Origin: Acetobacter fabarum
GTDB lineage: Bacteria; Pseudomonadota; Alphaproteobacteria; Acetobacterales; Acetobacteraceae
NCBI RefSeq assembly: GCF_011516925.1
Contig: NZ_WOTG01000002.1
Location: 248,001 to 312,000 of the forward strand
Length of the DNA stretch: 64,000 bases
Reading direction: 5' to 3'
Shown here piece by piece: positions 1-9,915 of the stretch (within the stretch, counting starts at the first letter, position 1; the number at the start of each line of letters is the position of its first letter). Position numbers and translations under genes: made by a program. A model generated the notes under the pieces. It had not been told where the DNA came from and did not search any database. It saw only the letters and a list, made by a program, of their open reading frames with translations.

Positions 1-1
1 C

Positions 2-580
2 ATCAAGGCAGCTACGCTGGACACGGGCCGCACCGTTGCTGATGAACTGACCCACCTGATCGCCACCATCGGCGAAAACATGACCCTGCGCCGCGCACGC
101 GTGTTCACCGTGCCGTCTGGTGTGGTGGCAACTTACGTGCATGGTGCCCTGCGCCCCGGTCTGGGCAAAATTGGCGTTCTGGCAGCTATTGAAGCTCCGA
201 CGGCTGATGAAGCCATTGAACAGCTTGGCCGTCAGGTTGGTATGCATGTTGCAGCTACCCGCCCGTCCGCGCTGGATGTCAGCAGCCTGAACCAGGAAGA
301 AGTCGAGCGTGAACGCGCTGTTCTGATCGAACAGTCCCGCGCATCGGGCAAGCCCGAAGCCATTATTGAAAAAATGGTCGAAGGCCGTATCCGCAAGTTC
401 TACGAAGAAGTGGTGCTTCTGGAACAGGTTTGGGTGCATGACGGCGAAACCCGCGTGAAGGACGTTGTTAAAAAAGCTGGCGTCAAGCTGGCTGGTTTTG
501 ACCGCTTCCACCTGGGTGAAGGCATTGAAAAGACCGTTGATGACTTTGCCGCTGAAGTGGCCAAGGTTTCCGGCGTCTAA
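2..580 (+). CDS. tsf: Elongation factor Ts, C-terminal part (5' end outside window)
   Basis: The reading frame is open from the left edge (first whole codon at base 2) and shows the C-terminal 192 residues of EF-Ts, the guanine nucleotide exchange factor that releases GDP from EF-Tu in the cytoplasm. Recognisable pieces are [16 protein letters not shown] near the edge, the core-domain strand [18 protein letters not shown], the [10 protein letters not shown] strand, and the [20 protein letters not shown] helix region where the coiled-coil begins. The first ATG inside the window (80) is internal to the protein and is not the start. recO follows after 15 nt, so the two may be co-transcribed. Confidence 0.95.
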   Translation: MKAATLDTGRTVADELTHLIATIGENMTLRRARVFTVPSGVVATYVHGALRPGLGKIGVLAAIEAPTADEAIEQLGRQVGMHVAATRPSALDVSSLNQEEVERERAVLIEQSRASGKPEAIIEKMVEGRIRKFYEEVVLLEQVWVHDGETRVKDVVKKAGVKLAGFDRFHLGEGIEKTVDDFAAEVAKVSGV

Positions 581-595
581 GACCGGGTCTTTTGC

Positions 596-1378
596 ATGTT
601 GAACAAGAGCGGGACTTCTCTGCAAAGGGAGGCTCCCGCTCTTGTTGTTTTTGTGGCCCCGCAGGGCGAAAATGGCGCGCAGGTTCATATGCTGACCGAG
701 CAGGACGGGCTGGTGCGTGCCCTGGCTTACGGGGGTGCTGGCCGTGCCGGTCGCGCCTTGTGGCAGCCGGGTAATGTGGTCAAGGTCCGCCTGACACAAC
801 GGGGCGAGGGGGCTCCTGTTCAGGTATCGGGTGAACTGCTGTACGGCTGTGCGGCGCGTATCCTGAGCATGCCGCTGGCACTGGCCATGATGCAGTCTGC
901 CTGCGTTCTGGCCGATGCGACCCTGCCCGAGGGTGAGCCTTGCCCGGCATTTTTTGGGGCGACCCTCAAACTTCTTTCCTTTATCGGCTACAGCCCCGAC
1001 GTTGCGGAGCAGACTGGCCTGCCCAATTACATTGAGTGGGAGCTGGCCTTGCTGGACGTGCTGGGCTTTGGGCTGGATTTAAGCTGCTGCGCCGTGACCG
1101 GGCAGACGGGCGACCTCGCTTTTGTCTCCCCCCGCACAGGGCGTGCCGTCAGCCGCGAAGGAGCAGGAGTGTGGAAGGACCGGCTCCTGCCCCTCCCTGC
1201 TTTTTTGCATGACCCCACACAGGCCGGTTCCTGGCCGGACTGGCTGGATGGCCTGCGCCTGAGTGGGCATTTTCTGGCGCGGGATGCCTTTGGCCAGCGG
1301 CATCTGCCCCTCCCTGCCGCCCGGCAGAGGCTGCTCGGGCGTGTGGAAAAACTGGTAGCAGGGGCGGGCGCAACCTGA
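596..1378 (+). CDS. recO: DNA repair protein RecO
   Basis: 260 residues, normal length for RecO, which loads RecA onto SSB-coated single-stranded DNA together with RecR in gap repair and RecF-pathway recombination. The N-terminal OB-fold region contains the family pattern of a strand, then GENGAQVHMLTEQDGLVRALAYGGAG. The C-terminal helical part carries the typical alphaproteobacterial block GFGLDLSCCAVTGQ followed by FVSPRTGRAVSREGAG. The start at 596 gives a slightly longer N-terminus than usual, but no better-placed ATG is present. It lies 15 nt after tsf and upstream of parC on the same strand. Confidence 0.93.
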   Translation: MLNKSGTSLQREAPALVVFVAPQGENGAQVHMLTEQDGLVRALAYGGAGRAGRALWQPGNVVKVRLTQRGEGAPVQVSGELLYGCAARILSMPLALAMMQSACVLADATLPEGEPCPAFFGATLKLLSFIGYSPDVAEQTGLPNYIEWELALLDVLGFGLDLSCCAVTGQTGDLAFVSPRTGRAVSREGAGVWKDRLLPLPAFLHDPTQAGSWPDWLDGLRLSGHFLARDAFGQRHLPLPAARQRLLGRVEKLVAGAGAT

Positions 1379-1462
1379 ACTGCGCACCAAGGCTGGCACA
1401 ACTTGGCCTGTGGCGGTATGTCATGGCCATCACACATCGCACCGTTTTATCTGGGGCAGAAC

Positions 1463-3673
1463 ATGAACGAGACATTCGAAGGCCATATTGAGGAGACAAA
1501 ACTGGCAGATGCGCTAAGCGAGCGTTATCTGGCCTATGCTTTGTCCACCATCATGTCACGTTCGCTGCCAGATGTGCGCGATGGGCTCAAACCAGTGCAC
1601 AGGCGGCTGGTTTACGCCATGCACCAGCTCAAGCTGGACCCGGCATCGGGGTTTAAAAAGTGCGCGCGTGTTGTGGGGGACGTCATTGGTAAGTTCCACC
1701 CCCATGGTGATGCCTCGGTTTATGAGGCACTGGTCCGTCTGGCGCAGGATTTTGCCGCCCGTTACCCGCTGGTTGAAGGGCAGGGGAACTTTGGCTCGAT
1801 TGATGGCGATAACGCAGCCGCCATGCGGTATACGGAATCCCGCCTGACCGAAGTGGCCGTAGCCCTGCTGGACGGGATCGAGAGCGATGCAGTCGATTTT
1901 CGCCCCACCTATGATGGTGAGGAGCAGGAACCCGTGGTGCTGCCAGCGGCGTTCCCCAACCTTCTGGCCAATGGTGCCGCGGGTATTGCCGTGGGCATGG
2001 CCACCAGCATTCCCCCCCATAACGCGGCAGAAGTGTGCGCGGCCGCAGCGCTGCTGGTGCGCAAACCCACCGCCACCACGCAGGACCTGCTGGCCCTTAT
2101 GCCGGGGCCGGACTTCCCCACCGGCGGGCTGATTGTGGAGGATGCCTCGGCTATTCTGCAGGCATACGAGACAGGGCGTGGGGGCTTCCGCATGCGTGCA
2201 CGCTGGGCCGTGGAGCAGGGGCGGTTTGGCACATGGCATATTGTTGTGTCGGAAATACCGTACCAGGTGCAGAAGTCCCGCCTGATCGAACAGGTAGCAG
2301 ACCTGCTGGAGCAGAAAAAACTCCCGCTGCTAGGCGATATTCGCGACGAAAGTACGGATGAAATCCGTCTGATCCTTGAGCCAAAAACACGCGGGATCGA
2401 ACCCGAAGTGCTGATGGAAACCCTGTTCCGCGCCACGCCGCTGGAAAGCCGCTTCCCCCTGAACATGAACGTGCTTGGGGCGGACCGCTCCCCCGGTGTG
2501 CTGGGGCTCAAGCAGGTGTTACAGGCATGGCTGGACCACCGGCACGAAGTGCTGGAACGGCGTAGCCGCCACCGCCTTGCCGCCGTGGAAAAACGGCTGG
2601 AAATTCTGGCAGGCTTTCTCATCGTTTACCTCAATCTGGATGAGGTCATTCGCATTATCCGCGAGGAGGATGATGCCAAAGCCAGCCTGATGGCCACCTT
2701 TGGCCTGACCGACATGCAGGCCGAATCCGTGCTGAACATGCGCCTGCGCAGCCTGCGCCGCCTTGAGGAAATGGAAATCCGCAAGGAGCATGACGCCCTT
2801 GCTGCCGAAAAAGCCGGACTGCTCGCGCTGCTGGGAGATGAAAAACAGCGCTGGAAGCAAATCGGGCAGGAACTGGAGGGCATGGTCAAAACGTTTGGCA
2901 AGGGCCGCGTTGGACCACGGCGCAGCACCATTCTGTCCGCTCCCAAGCCGGTTGATATTTCGGTGGTGGAAACAGTGGAGCGCGAACCACTGACCATGAT
3001 CCTGTCCCAAAAAGGGTGGGTGCGGGCCATCAAGGGCCACAATGTTGATCTGGAAAGCCAGAAGTTCAAGGAAGGAGATGGCCTCAAGCTGGCCCTTCCG
3101 TGCCAGAGCACGGACAGGCTGTGCTTTTTTGCGACCGATGGCCGTGCCTTTACGCTCAAGGGTGTGGACCTGCCGCGCGGGCGGGGTGATGGCCAGCCGA
3201 TACGCCTGCTTATGGACCTCTCCAATGATGAAGAACTGCTAGCAGTTTTTGTGCTCGAGGAAGGCGGTAAGCGCCTTGTGGCTTCCAGTGCGGGGCGTGG
3301 CATGGTGGTGGAGGATGATAACCTCGTCTCCGAAAAGCGCTCAGGTCGGCAGGTGCTTAACCTCAAGGGCGATGAGTCCGCCCAGTTGTGCATTCCCGCA
3401 CAAGGGGACCACGTGGCAGTGCTTGGGGATAACCGCCGGTTTTTGATTTTCCCGCTCGATCAGCTCCCCGTCATGGGGCGTGGTCTGGGGGTGGCGTTGC
3501 AGAAATACGCCGATGGCGGGCAGTTGCGTCAGGCTGTGGTGTTTACTGCATCCGAAGGGCTGGTCTGGCCCGGAGCCGTACGGAACCGCGTTATGGCGGA
3601 TTTGCAGGACTGGCTGGGCAAGCGTGCAAGTGTTGGCAAGCTGGCTCCCACCTGGGCGAACAAAAAAGCCTAA
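1463..3673 (+). CDS. parC: DNA topoisomerase IV subunit A
   Basis: 736 residues from the chosen start. ParC is the DNA-cleaving subunit of topoisomerase IV, which with ParE decatenates daughter chromosomes. Seen directly: the N-terminal [21 protein letters not shown] block, the quinolone-resistance region around [22 protein letters not shown], and [10 protein letters not shown] containing the catalytic tyrosine. C-terminal six-bladed pinwheel strands follow from about residue 490. The open frame begins at 1403, but the 20 extra residues there look unlike the family. The ATG at 1463 has a GGGGCA element just upstream and leads directly into the conserved sequence. It is followed convergently by bpt. 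Confidence 0.94.
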   Translation: MNETFEGHIEETKLADALSERYLAYALSTIMSRSLPDVRDGLKPVHRRLVYAMHQLKLDPASGFKKCARVVGDVIGKFHPHGDASVYEALVRLAQDFAARYPLVEGQGNFGSIDGDNAAAMRYTESRLTEVAVALLDGIESDAVDFRPTYDGEEQEPVVLPAAFPNLLANGAAGIAVGMATSIPPHNAAEVCAAAALLVRKPTATTQDLLALMPGPDFPTGGLIVEDASAILQAYETGRGGFRMRARWAVEQGRFGTWHIVVSEIPYQVQKSRLIEQVADLLEQKKLPLLGDIRDESTDEIRLILEPKTRGIEPEVLMETLFRATPLESRFPLNMNVLGADRSPGVLGLKQVLQAWLDHRHEVLERRSRHRLAAVEKRLEILAGFLIVYLNLDEVIRIIREEDDAKASLMATFGLTDMQAESVLNMRLRSLRRLEEMEIRKEHDALAAEKAGLLALLGDEKQRWKQIGQELEGMVKTFGKGRVGPRRSTILSAPKPVDISVVETVEREPLTMILSQKGWVRAIKGHNVDLESQKFKEGDGLKLALPCQSTDRLCFFATDGRAFTLKGVDLPRGRGDGQPIRLLMDLSNDEELLAVFVLEEGGKRLVASSAGRGMVVEDDNLVSEKRSGRQVLNLKGDESAQLCIPAQGDHVAVLGDNRRFLIFPLDQLPVMGRGLGVALQKYADGGQLRQAVVFTASEGLVWPGAVRNRVMADLQDWLGKRASVGKLAPTWANKKA

Positions 3674-3739
3674 GCCTGTTATCAGGCCTGCTCCTCGGGC
3701 GCATGGCCTGCGGGGGCAGGCCTATGTCTGGCAGGTGGG

Positions 3740-4513
3740 TCAGAATAACGGCGCATCCGGGAACAGGGCGTCCCGCGTGGTGTTGATGGGCTGCTCCGGG
3801 TCCAGCGGCTGCCATGTATCATCACGCAGGATTTCTGCCGGTCGGAAACGGCTTTTGTACGCCATCTTGGGGCTGCCCGGAATCCAGTAGCCCAGATACA
3901 GATACGGGCGGCCGAGCAGAAATGTCTGGTGAATAAGAAAAAGCACAACATACACCCCTAGTGAGCGGGTGGTCTGCTGGGGGTCGTAAAAGCTGTACAC
4001 GGCCGAAAGCCCGTCATCGAGCGTATCGGTCAGGCTGACTGCGACCAGTTTGTTGTCTGCCGTGCGGAATTCTATGATCTGTGTATCAACCGTCGTTTCC
4101 TCCACCATAATCCGGTAGTCGCGCGCGGTCATGTTTGCCATTTCGCCATCTGCGTGGCGGGTGTTCAGGTACTGGCGGAACAGCTCGTATTGTTCGCCTG
4201 TTGCTACAGGGGGCAGCAAGGTCGCGCTCAGGTCCGTATTGCGGTTCCAGACCCGTTTTTGTGTGCGGCTGGGGGCAAAGGCCGCCACAGGCAGGCGGAT
4301 GGGAATACAGGCAGAGCATCCTGCACACAAAGGCGCGTAAGCGAGTGTGTGGCTGCGCCGGAAGCCCGTGGCAGACAGGCGGCTGTGCAGGGTGTCGGCA
4401 TCGGGGACTGCCAGATCAACCAGAATTTTGCGTTCCATGCGCGCAGGCAGGTACGGGCAGGGTTGTGCCGTGGTGGTGTAAAAAAACTGCGGGTTGCGCA
4501 GCGGAGGCGTCAT
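3740..4513 (-). CDS. bpt: Aspartate/glutamate leucyltransferase (Bpt)
   Basis: 257 residues. Bpt transfers leucine from Leu-tRNA to N-terminal Asp or Glu of proteins, creating an N-degron for ClpS/ClpAP. It belongs to the ATE1/arginyltransferase fold. Visible features are the N-terminal CxxC-like cluster LCAGCSACIPIRLPV, the central NMTARDYRIMVEETTVDTQIIEF, and the C-terminal GNAT-like block YVVLFLIHQTFLLGRPYLYLGYWI followed by the substrate loop SPKMAYKSRFRP. The start is set at MTPPLRNPQFFY, since Bpt proteins begin with this PQFFYTTTAQPCPYL segment. Seven codons upstream another ATG (4534) is possible. It lies downstream of hemB, with a GC-rich hairpin between them. Confidence 0.92.
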   Translation of the reverse strand: MTPPLRNPQFFYTTTAQPCPYLPARMERKILVDLAVPDADTLHSRLSATGFRRSHTLAYAPLCAGCSACIPIRLPVAAFAPSRTQKRVWNRNTDLSATLLPPVATGEQYELFRQYLNTRHADGEMANMTARDYRIMVEETTVDTQIIEFRTADNKLVAVSLTDTLDDGLSAVYSFYDPQQTTRSLGVYVVLFLIHQTFLLGRPYLYLGYWIPGSPKMAYKSRFRPAEILRDDTWQPLDPEQPINTTRDALFPDAPLF

Positions 4514-4535
4514 AATCGGCAATCCCGGATGCATG

Positions 4536-4558
4536 GCGGGCCAGTAGAACTGGCCCGC
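4536..4558 (-). terminator. Hairpin between hemB and bpt
   Basis: A perfect 9-bp GC-rich stem (GCGGGCCAG / CTGGCCCGC) with a five-base loop lies just after the hemB stop on the leftward transcript. There is no U-tract on either strand. It could be an mRNA 3' stabiliser, a Rho-linked end or a weak terminator rather than a classic intrinsic terminator. It ends close to the bpt start and could also influence bpt translation. Confidence 0.4.
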
Positions 4559-4585
4559 TTATGCCCGGCATGGGCCAGGCGGTGG

Positions 4586-5590
4586 TTACAGGCCCGATCT
4601 TTCCCGGATGCGCTGTGCAGCTTCAATGGCAAAATATGTGAGTATGCCATTGGCTCCAGCACGGCGGAAAGCCATCAGGCTTTCCATGATGGCACGGTCG
4701 CGGTCGAGCCAGCCATTGTTAATGGCTGCCATGAGCATCGCATATTCTCCCGAGACCTGATACGCAAAAGTCGGCACGCTAAAGGTGTCTTTTACGCGGC
4801 GGATAATGTCCAGATACGGCATGCCCGGCTTGACCATGACCATGTCCGCGCCTTCGGCAATGTCCATCTCCACTTCGCGCAGGGCTTCATCGCTGTTGGC
4901 GGGGTCCATCTGATAGGTTTTTTTGTCGCCTTTCAGCAGCCCGCCAGAGCCAAGCGCATCACGGAACGGGCCATAAAAGGCGGATGCATATTTGGCGGCA
5001 TAGGACATGATGCGGGTGTTGATCAGGCCATTGGCGTCAAGGTCCTGCCGGATAACGGCAATGCGCCCGTCCATCATGTCCGAAGGTGCGATAATATCCA
5101 CCCCTGCGCGGGCCTGATTAACAGCCTGCTGGGACAGGATCTGGACCGAGGCCTCATTGACCACGTAGCCATCTTCGATCACGCCGTCATGGCCGTGGTT
5201 GGTGTAGGGGTCCAGCGCCACGTCCCCGATCAGGGCCATGTCGGGGAACTCTTTTTTCAGTAGTCTGGCTGCCCGACACATCAGGTTGTCGGGGTTGAGC
5301 GCTTCGGTCCCGACGTCATCACGGGCTTCTGTCGGGGTGATGGGGAACAGGGCAAGGGCCGGAATGCCCAGTTTGGCGGCTGGTTCCACATGCTTGGCAA
5401 GCCGGTCCAGTGTAACGCGGTGCGCACCGGGCATGGAGGAAACTTCGGTTGTAACACCTGTTCCTTCCATGAAAAAAATCGGCCAGATCAGGTTGCTGAT
5501 GCCCAGTGAGTTTTCGGCAACCAGGCGGCGTGTCGCATCGTCAAACCGGTTGCGGCGCGGGCGGGTCAAAGGGAAACGACCAGCCATCAT
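4586..5590 (-). CDS. hemB: Delta-aminolevulinic acid dehydratase (porphobilinogen synthase)
   Basis: 334 residues, full length. HemB condenses two 5-aminolevulinates to porphobilinogen in heme biosynthesis. The Schiff-base lysine is in GADMVMVKPGMPYLD and the second active-site lysine in MSYAAKYASAFYGPFRDA. The metal-site loop reads DVALDPYTNHGHDG, the aspartate-type version without the zinc-binding cysteines, so this enzyme is expected to be Mg/K-dependent rather than Zn-dependent (family knowledge). The N-terminus RFPLTRPRRNRFDDATRRLVAE is typical of alphaproteobacteria. Start 5590 or the adjacent 5587 codon. The promoter must lie in the 476-nt gap shared with glyA. Confidence 0.96.
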   Translation of the reverse strand: MMAGRFPLTRPRRNRFDDATRRLVAENSLGISNLIWPIFFMEGTGVTTEVSSMPGAHRVTLDRLAKHVEPAAKLGIPALALFPITPTEARDDVGTEALNPDNLMCRAARLLKKEFPDMALIGDVALDPYTNHGHDGVIEDGYVVNEASVQILSQQAVNQARAGVDIIAPSDMMDGRIAVIRQDLDANGLINTRIMSYAAKYASAFYGPFRDALGSGGLLKGDKKTYQMDPANSDEALREVEMDIAEGADMVMVKPGMPYLDIIRRVKDTFSVPTFAYQVSGEYAMLMAAINNGWLDRDRAIMESLMAFRRAGANGILTYFAIEAAQRIRERSGL

Positions 5591-5766
5591 GGGCGGGATC
5601 TCCTTGCACGGTGTTTGCCACGGGGCAGGCTTGGCTGGTTGTCCATGGCAGCACAGGGGTGAACAAAACGGGGGGAGTATGCGCTCCTGCCCCTGTTATG
5701 CAACCCCGCTGGGGTAAAGGTCAGCTCCGCGTGGTTTTGCAATGCTCACGGTATGCGAATCCGCCG

Positions 5767-5889
5767 CTACCGCAGGGGCCAGCCCCCGTGCCATGCCGGG
5801 GCTGGTGCTTGTGGTGTATGCAAGCCTGTGCGGTGGGTAAAAGTACAGGGCTGCAAAAGGGGGGAGAGTTCCGCCCCTTTTGCGTTTTT
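5767..5889 (+). ncRNA. Predicted structured RNA (three-way junction plus intrinsic terminator)
   Basis: Not recognised as a known family. Base pairing read by eye: closing stem 5767-5776 with 5826-5836 (one bulged G at 5828). Hairpin A has an 8-bp perfect stem, 5779-5786 with 5798-5805 (CCAGCCCC / GGGGCTGG). Hairpin B is 5807-5811 with 5821-5825 (GCTTG / CAAGC). The three helices abut with almost no unpaired junction bases. Sixteen nt further on is a 10-bp stem (5853-5862 with 5874-5883) followed by TTTTT at 5885, giving direction to the + strand. A TG-extended -10 (TGTTATAAA, 5942-5950) downstream suggests glyA has its own promoter, so this may be a free-standing small RNA. A glyA leader/attenuator is the alternative. 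Confidence 0.5.
5853..5889 (+). terminator. Intrinsic terminator upstream of glyA
   Basis: A perfect inverted repeat GCAAAAGGGG / CCCCTTTTGC with an 11-nt loop is followed one base later by five T residues on the + strand. There is no T-run at the other end, so it would stop rightward transcription only. No protein-coding gene lies upstream on that strand (hemB runs left), which implies a non-coding transcript ends here or that glyA transcription from further upstream is attenuated. Confidence 0.72.
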
Positions 5890-5941
5890 CTCCTGTCAGG
5901 GGCGCAAGGAACGGAGTAAGAGAGCACCCAGCGCTTGTGTC

Positions 5942-5950
5942 TGTTATAAA
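5942..5950 (+). promoter_or_regulatory. Candidate extended -10 promoter for glyA
   Basis: TG-T-TATAAA is an extended -10 hexamer located after the terminator and about 117 nt before the glyA start codon. No convincing -35 hexamer lies 17 nt upstream, as is usual for extended -10 promoters. The rest of the hemB-glyA gap (5591-5766 and 5951-6050) shows no further recognisable element apart from the glyA ribosome site GAGGGA at about 6053. Confidence 0.35.
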
Positions 5951-6066
5951 AAGCAGTGTGGAACATGGTCTGGCAAAGAGCGTGCCAGAACCGTATAGAG
6001 TGACCACCATCTGCCGCCCGGCAGGCATGTTGCCAAACGACAGTTTGATTTTGAGGGAACACCCGA

Positions 6067-7356
<1,290 letters not shown>

Positions 7357-7381
7357 TCTGCGTTTAAATCGGTTCTGCCTT

Positions 7382-7415
7382 AAAAGGCGCGGGAGATTTC
7401 TCCCGCGCCTTTTTT
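7382..7415 (+). terminator. Intrinsic terminator after glyA
   Basis: A GC-rich stem (GGCGCGGGAG / CTCCCGCGCC) with an ATTT loop is flanked by AAAA and by six T residues. It sits 25 nt after the glyA stop. The A-run on the other side would let it work leftward as well. Confidence 0.88.
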
Positions 7416-7662
7416 GCTGGTCTGTTCATGCCCGACCCGTGTGCGGCGTTTCTGCGCGTTCCTGTGGGGAGAAAGCAGGTAGGCCATGGCCGGAATATGA
7501 AAAGATATGCAGCCTGTTTTATAAAAAATGAAATTTATGCAGCGGCATATACAACAGAAAAAAAATGAAATAAATACAACGCAAAAGCCTTGGACAACAT
7601 GGATGGATTGAGGTGTGGAAAAGTAGTTTTCGCCATCCATATAGTAGAGTGTAAGTGATTCA
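7416..7662. other. AT-rich intergenic segment before the glycosyltransferase
   Basis: About 247 nt with runs of A and T that stand out from the surrounding GC-rich DNA, especially from about 7490 to 7660. No gene is supported here; short open frames on the minus strand lack any codon signal. It must hold the promoter of the downstream gene, but no clear -35/-10 pair could be chosen. The low-GC character continues into the first 35-40 codons of that gene. Confidence 0.5.
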
Positions 7663-8658
7663 ATGGATGTTTCTAAGTCATTTTTAGCTGATATTAAAGT
7701 TGTGGTTTTAATACCCTGCTATAATGAAGAAATAACCATAGGGTCAGTTGTTCGGGATTTTCGGGCAGCACTGCCTAATGCGCCAATCTATGTTTATGAC
7801 AATAATTCCACGGATCAGACGGTCAAAACCGCGCTGGCCGCTGGTGCCATTGTTCGCTCTGAATCCCTTCAGGGCAAAGGCTACGTGATCCGGCGCATGT
7901 TTTCAGACATTGAAGCCGATTTTTACATTCTGGTGGACGGGGATGCCACATACGAGGCCGCTGCTGCACCAGAGATGCTGAAAACCGCCTACACCAACGG
8001 GCTGGATATGGTGAATGGCGCGCGTGTTACCGACCGGGTGGATGCCTACCGGCGCGGCCATGTTCTGGGCAACAAGGTGCTTACCGGGCTTGTCACCAGC
8101 GTGTTCGGGCGCCGGTTGTCAGACATGCTTTCGGGCTACCGGGTTTTTTCGCGGCGGTTTGTCAAATCCTTTCCCGCCCTGTCTTCAGGGTTTGAGACGG
8201 AAACGGAATTTACCGTTCATGCGCTGGAACTGGCCATGCCTATTGGCGAGCAGTCAACCCGTTATGTGGAACGGCCCCCCGGCTCGGCCTCCAAGCTGAA
8301 TACCTATAGCGATGGCTTCCGTATTCTGGGCATGATCATCAATCTGGTCAAACAGGAACGGCCATTGATGTTCTTTACCACCATTGGTGTGGTTGTGCTG
8401 GTTTGCGCCATTGGTCTGGGCTTGCCGGTTATTCTCGACTTTTTCCGGACCGGGCTGGTGCAGCGCCTGCCCACGGCTGTTCTGGCGACCGGGCTGGTCA
8501 TTCTGGCCGTATTTTCCATGGGGTGTGGTCTTATTCTGGATAGCGTTGCGCTGGGGCGGCGGGAAACCAAACGTCTGGCCTATCTCGCGCTGCCGCCTCC
8601 CCCCCGCCTGCCCGATGCGCAGGGCGATGTTCCCCCGGTTGCAACGGCAGAGCCTTAA
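7663..8658 (+). CDS. Family 2 glycosyltransferase with C-terminal membrane segments
   Basis: 331 residues. The N-terminal GT-A domain is clear: VVVLIPCYNEEITIGSVV, then YVYDNNSTDQTV, then the metal-binding LVDGDATYE (DxD-like). SDMLSGYRVFSRRF and GFETETEFTVHA are typical of the polyprenyl-phosphate mannose/glucose synthase-like subgroup. Two hydrophobic segments near residues 225-250 and 265-285 should anchor it to the inner membrane. A role in transferring a sugar from a nucleotide donor to a polyprenyl phosphate or surface glycan is inferred; the acceptor is unknown. The first about 40 codons are AT-rich while the rest matches the chromosome. Convergent with the next gene. Confidence 0.85.
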   Translation: MDVSKSFLADIKVVVLIPCYNEEITIGSVVRDFRAALPNAPIYVYDNNSTDQTVKTALAAGAIVRSESLQGKGYVIRRMFSDIEADFYILVDGDATYEAAAAPEMLKTAYTNGLDMVNGARVTDRVDAYRRGHVLGNKVLTGLVTSVFGRRLSDMLSGYRVFSRRFVKSFPALSSGFETETEFTVHALELAMPIGEQSTRYVERPPGSASKLNTYSDGFRILGMIINLVKQERPLMFFTTIGVVVLVCAIGLGLPVILDFFRTGLVQRLPTAVLATGLVILAVFSMGCGLILDSVALGRRETKRLAYLALPPPPRLPDAQGDVPPVATAEP

Positions 8659-8697
8659 GGCAAACCCTGCCTTGAGCCTGTACTACCCGGTCTGATT

Positions 8698-9726
8698 TTA
8701 AAGAAGGCGCGCCAGCCGGACAGCCGTATGCCCCCGGCGGGGGCGCAGGTTGGGTATGACCAGCATGCAGTTGTCGTAGGGGGTGCGGATTTCGTCCATG
8801 CCATCCACGGCAATCAGGGTTTGGGCGCGTTCAATAATATCTCCACCCGTATAGCGGCGCAGGAAGGCAAAGCCTGCGGTATGGGCTTCCACGCAATCGG
8901 TCACCACGGCATTGATCCCGCCCTGGTGTGGGGTGATGGGTAAAGGCGGCCCCATGCCATGCTGGGCCAGAAACGCGCGGGCCATGCTCAGGCTGTGCTG
9001 GGTGGCGCTGCGGGTCCAGTGTTGCCCGGCTTCAAGCAGGCAGGCCCGTGCCGTGCCTGATGGTGTGGAAAAACGCTCGTAATCAATCAGGCGGGGCCCG
9101 GTGGGGTGGCCCTGATCCAGTACAACCTGTGGAGGGTCTGCCTGCTGGCAGGCCAGAGTGTTGGCCATGCGCAGGTTGCGCTCTGCCATGCTGGTCAGCA
9201 GCAGGGGGGCGGAAGGCCATGTCATGGTGTGCAGGTCAAGCAGCACGTCCACCGTGTCAATCACGGGTACAAGCTCGCGCACGCGCTGCATTTCAAGGGA
9301 TGTATGTGTGGAGTGGATAAGTTTGGGGGCCCACAGCCTGTTCATGTCCTCCTCAATATAACGGAAGCGGGAGGGGTGGCGGGGGTCAAACGCCGCGTAG
9401 GCATCCGGGTTAAGAAAAATCAGGCTCAGCCGCCCCCGTGTGGGGGTAGGGGGCGTTGCCAGCAGGTGGGTAAGGGCTCCGGCCCCGGCATATTCGTTGC
9501 CGTGCATCAGGGCCGTTATGGCAATGTGGGGGCCGGGCCTGTGGCTTTCAAAATGGTGGACCCCTCTTATGCCGCAGTTCCCCTGCACCCATGGTGTTAT
9601 GTCCGGCAAGGGGTCTTGCGGTGGTGCGTGGGGGAGCGGTGGCAGAGGGGGAGGCAGAACCTCTGGCAGGGTGCGGAAGCGGTAGGAGCTTTTGCCACCC
9701 CGTTTGCGCTTTGCGGCACAGCTCAT
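8698..9726 (-). CDS. Succinylglutamate desuccinylase/aspartoacylase family zinc hydrolase
   Basis: 342 residues from the chosen start. The zinc carboxypeptidase-like motifs of the AstE/AspA family are present: HGNEYAGAG supplies the His and Glu ligands (about H75/E78), IFLNPDAYAAF and EDMNRLW follow, and LLDLHTM supplies the third ligand. The proline-rich N-terminus (PEVLPPPLPPLPHAPPQ) is not part of the catalytic domain. Such enzymes cleave N-acyl amino acids or similar amides; the substrate cannot be told from sequence. The open frame extends to 9804, but MSCAAKRKRGG at 9726 is a reasonable start. No clear functional link to its neighbours. Confidence 0.82.
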   Translation of the reverse strand: MSCAAKRKRGGKSSYRFRTLPEVLPPPLPPLPHAPPQDPLPDITPWVQGNCGIRGVHHFESHRPGPHIAITALMHGNEYAGAGALTHLLATPPTPTRGRLSLIFLNPDAYAAFDPRHPSRFRYIEEDMNRLWAPKLIHSTHTSLEMQRVRELVPVIDTVDVLLDLHTMTWPSAPLLLTSMAERNLRMANTLACQQADPPQVVLDQGHPTGPRLIDYERFSTPSGTARACLLEAGQHWTRSATQHSLSMARAFLAQHGMGPPLPITPHQGGINAVVTDCVEAHTAGFAFLRRYTGGDIIERAQTLIAVDGMDEIRTPYDNCMLVIPNLRPRRGHTAVRLARLL

Positions 9727-9915
9727 GGCTGCCCCGGTGCTTTGCAACGGAGTGTTGTCCCCAAAGATTGGCACAATGGGTGAGGGAGGAAAAAACTGCA
9801 CCACATGGGCCTGAGTATGGTTCGGGTTGCGTGTGGCTGCAATCCCCTCCCTGCACGGTGGTGTGGAGGTGTTGCGGGCATGGGGAACATGCCCGTGTTG
9901 TGGTGGCGGATGTGG

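Noticed and set aside
1403..1462. Earlier start for parC at 1403
   Set aside because: The extra 20 residues are not ParC-like and the ATG at 1463 leads directly into the conserved sequence.
3674..3739. Inverted repeat AGGCCTGC / GCAGGCCT between parC and bpt as a terminator
   Set aside because: The loop is about 24 nt, there is no T-run on either strand, and the repeat may be chance in GC-rich DNA.
5741..5780. tmRNA or tRNA-like T-arm (TATGCGAATCC)
   Set aside because: The loop does not match TTCGAAT, no acceptor stem pairs with it, and no tag-peptide frame is nearby.
5851..5915. Possible glycine riboswitch before glyA (CTCCTGTCAGG followed by GCAAGGAACGGAG)
   Set aside because: Loosely similar to one half of the glycine aptamer, but the conserved core of the other strand is missing, and the region is better explained by a simple terminator hairpin.
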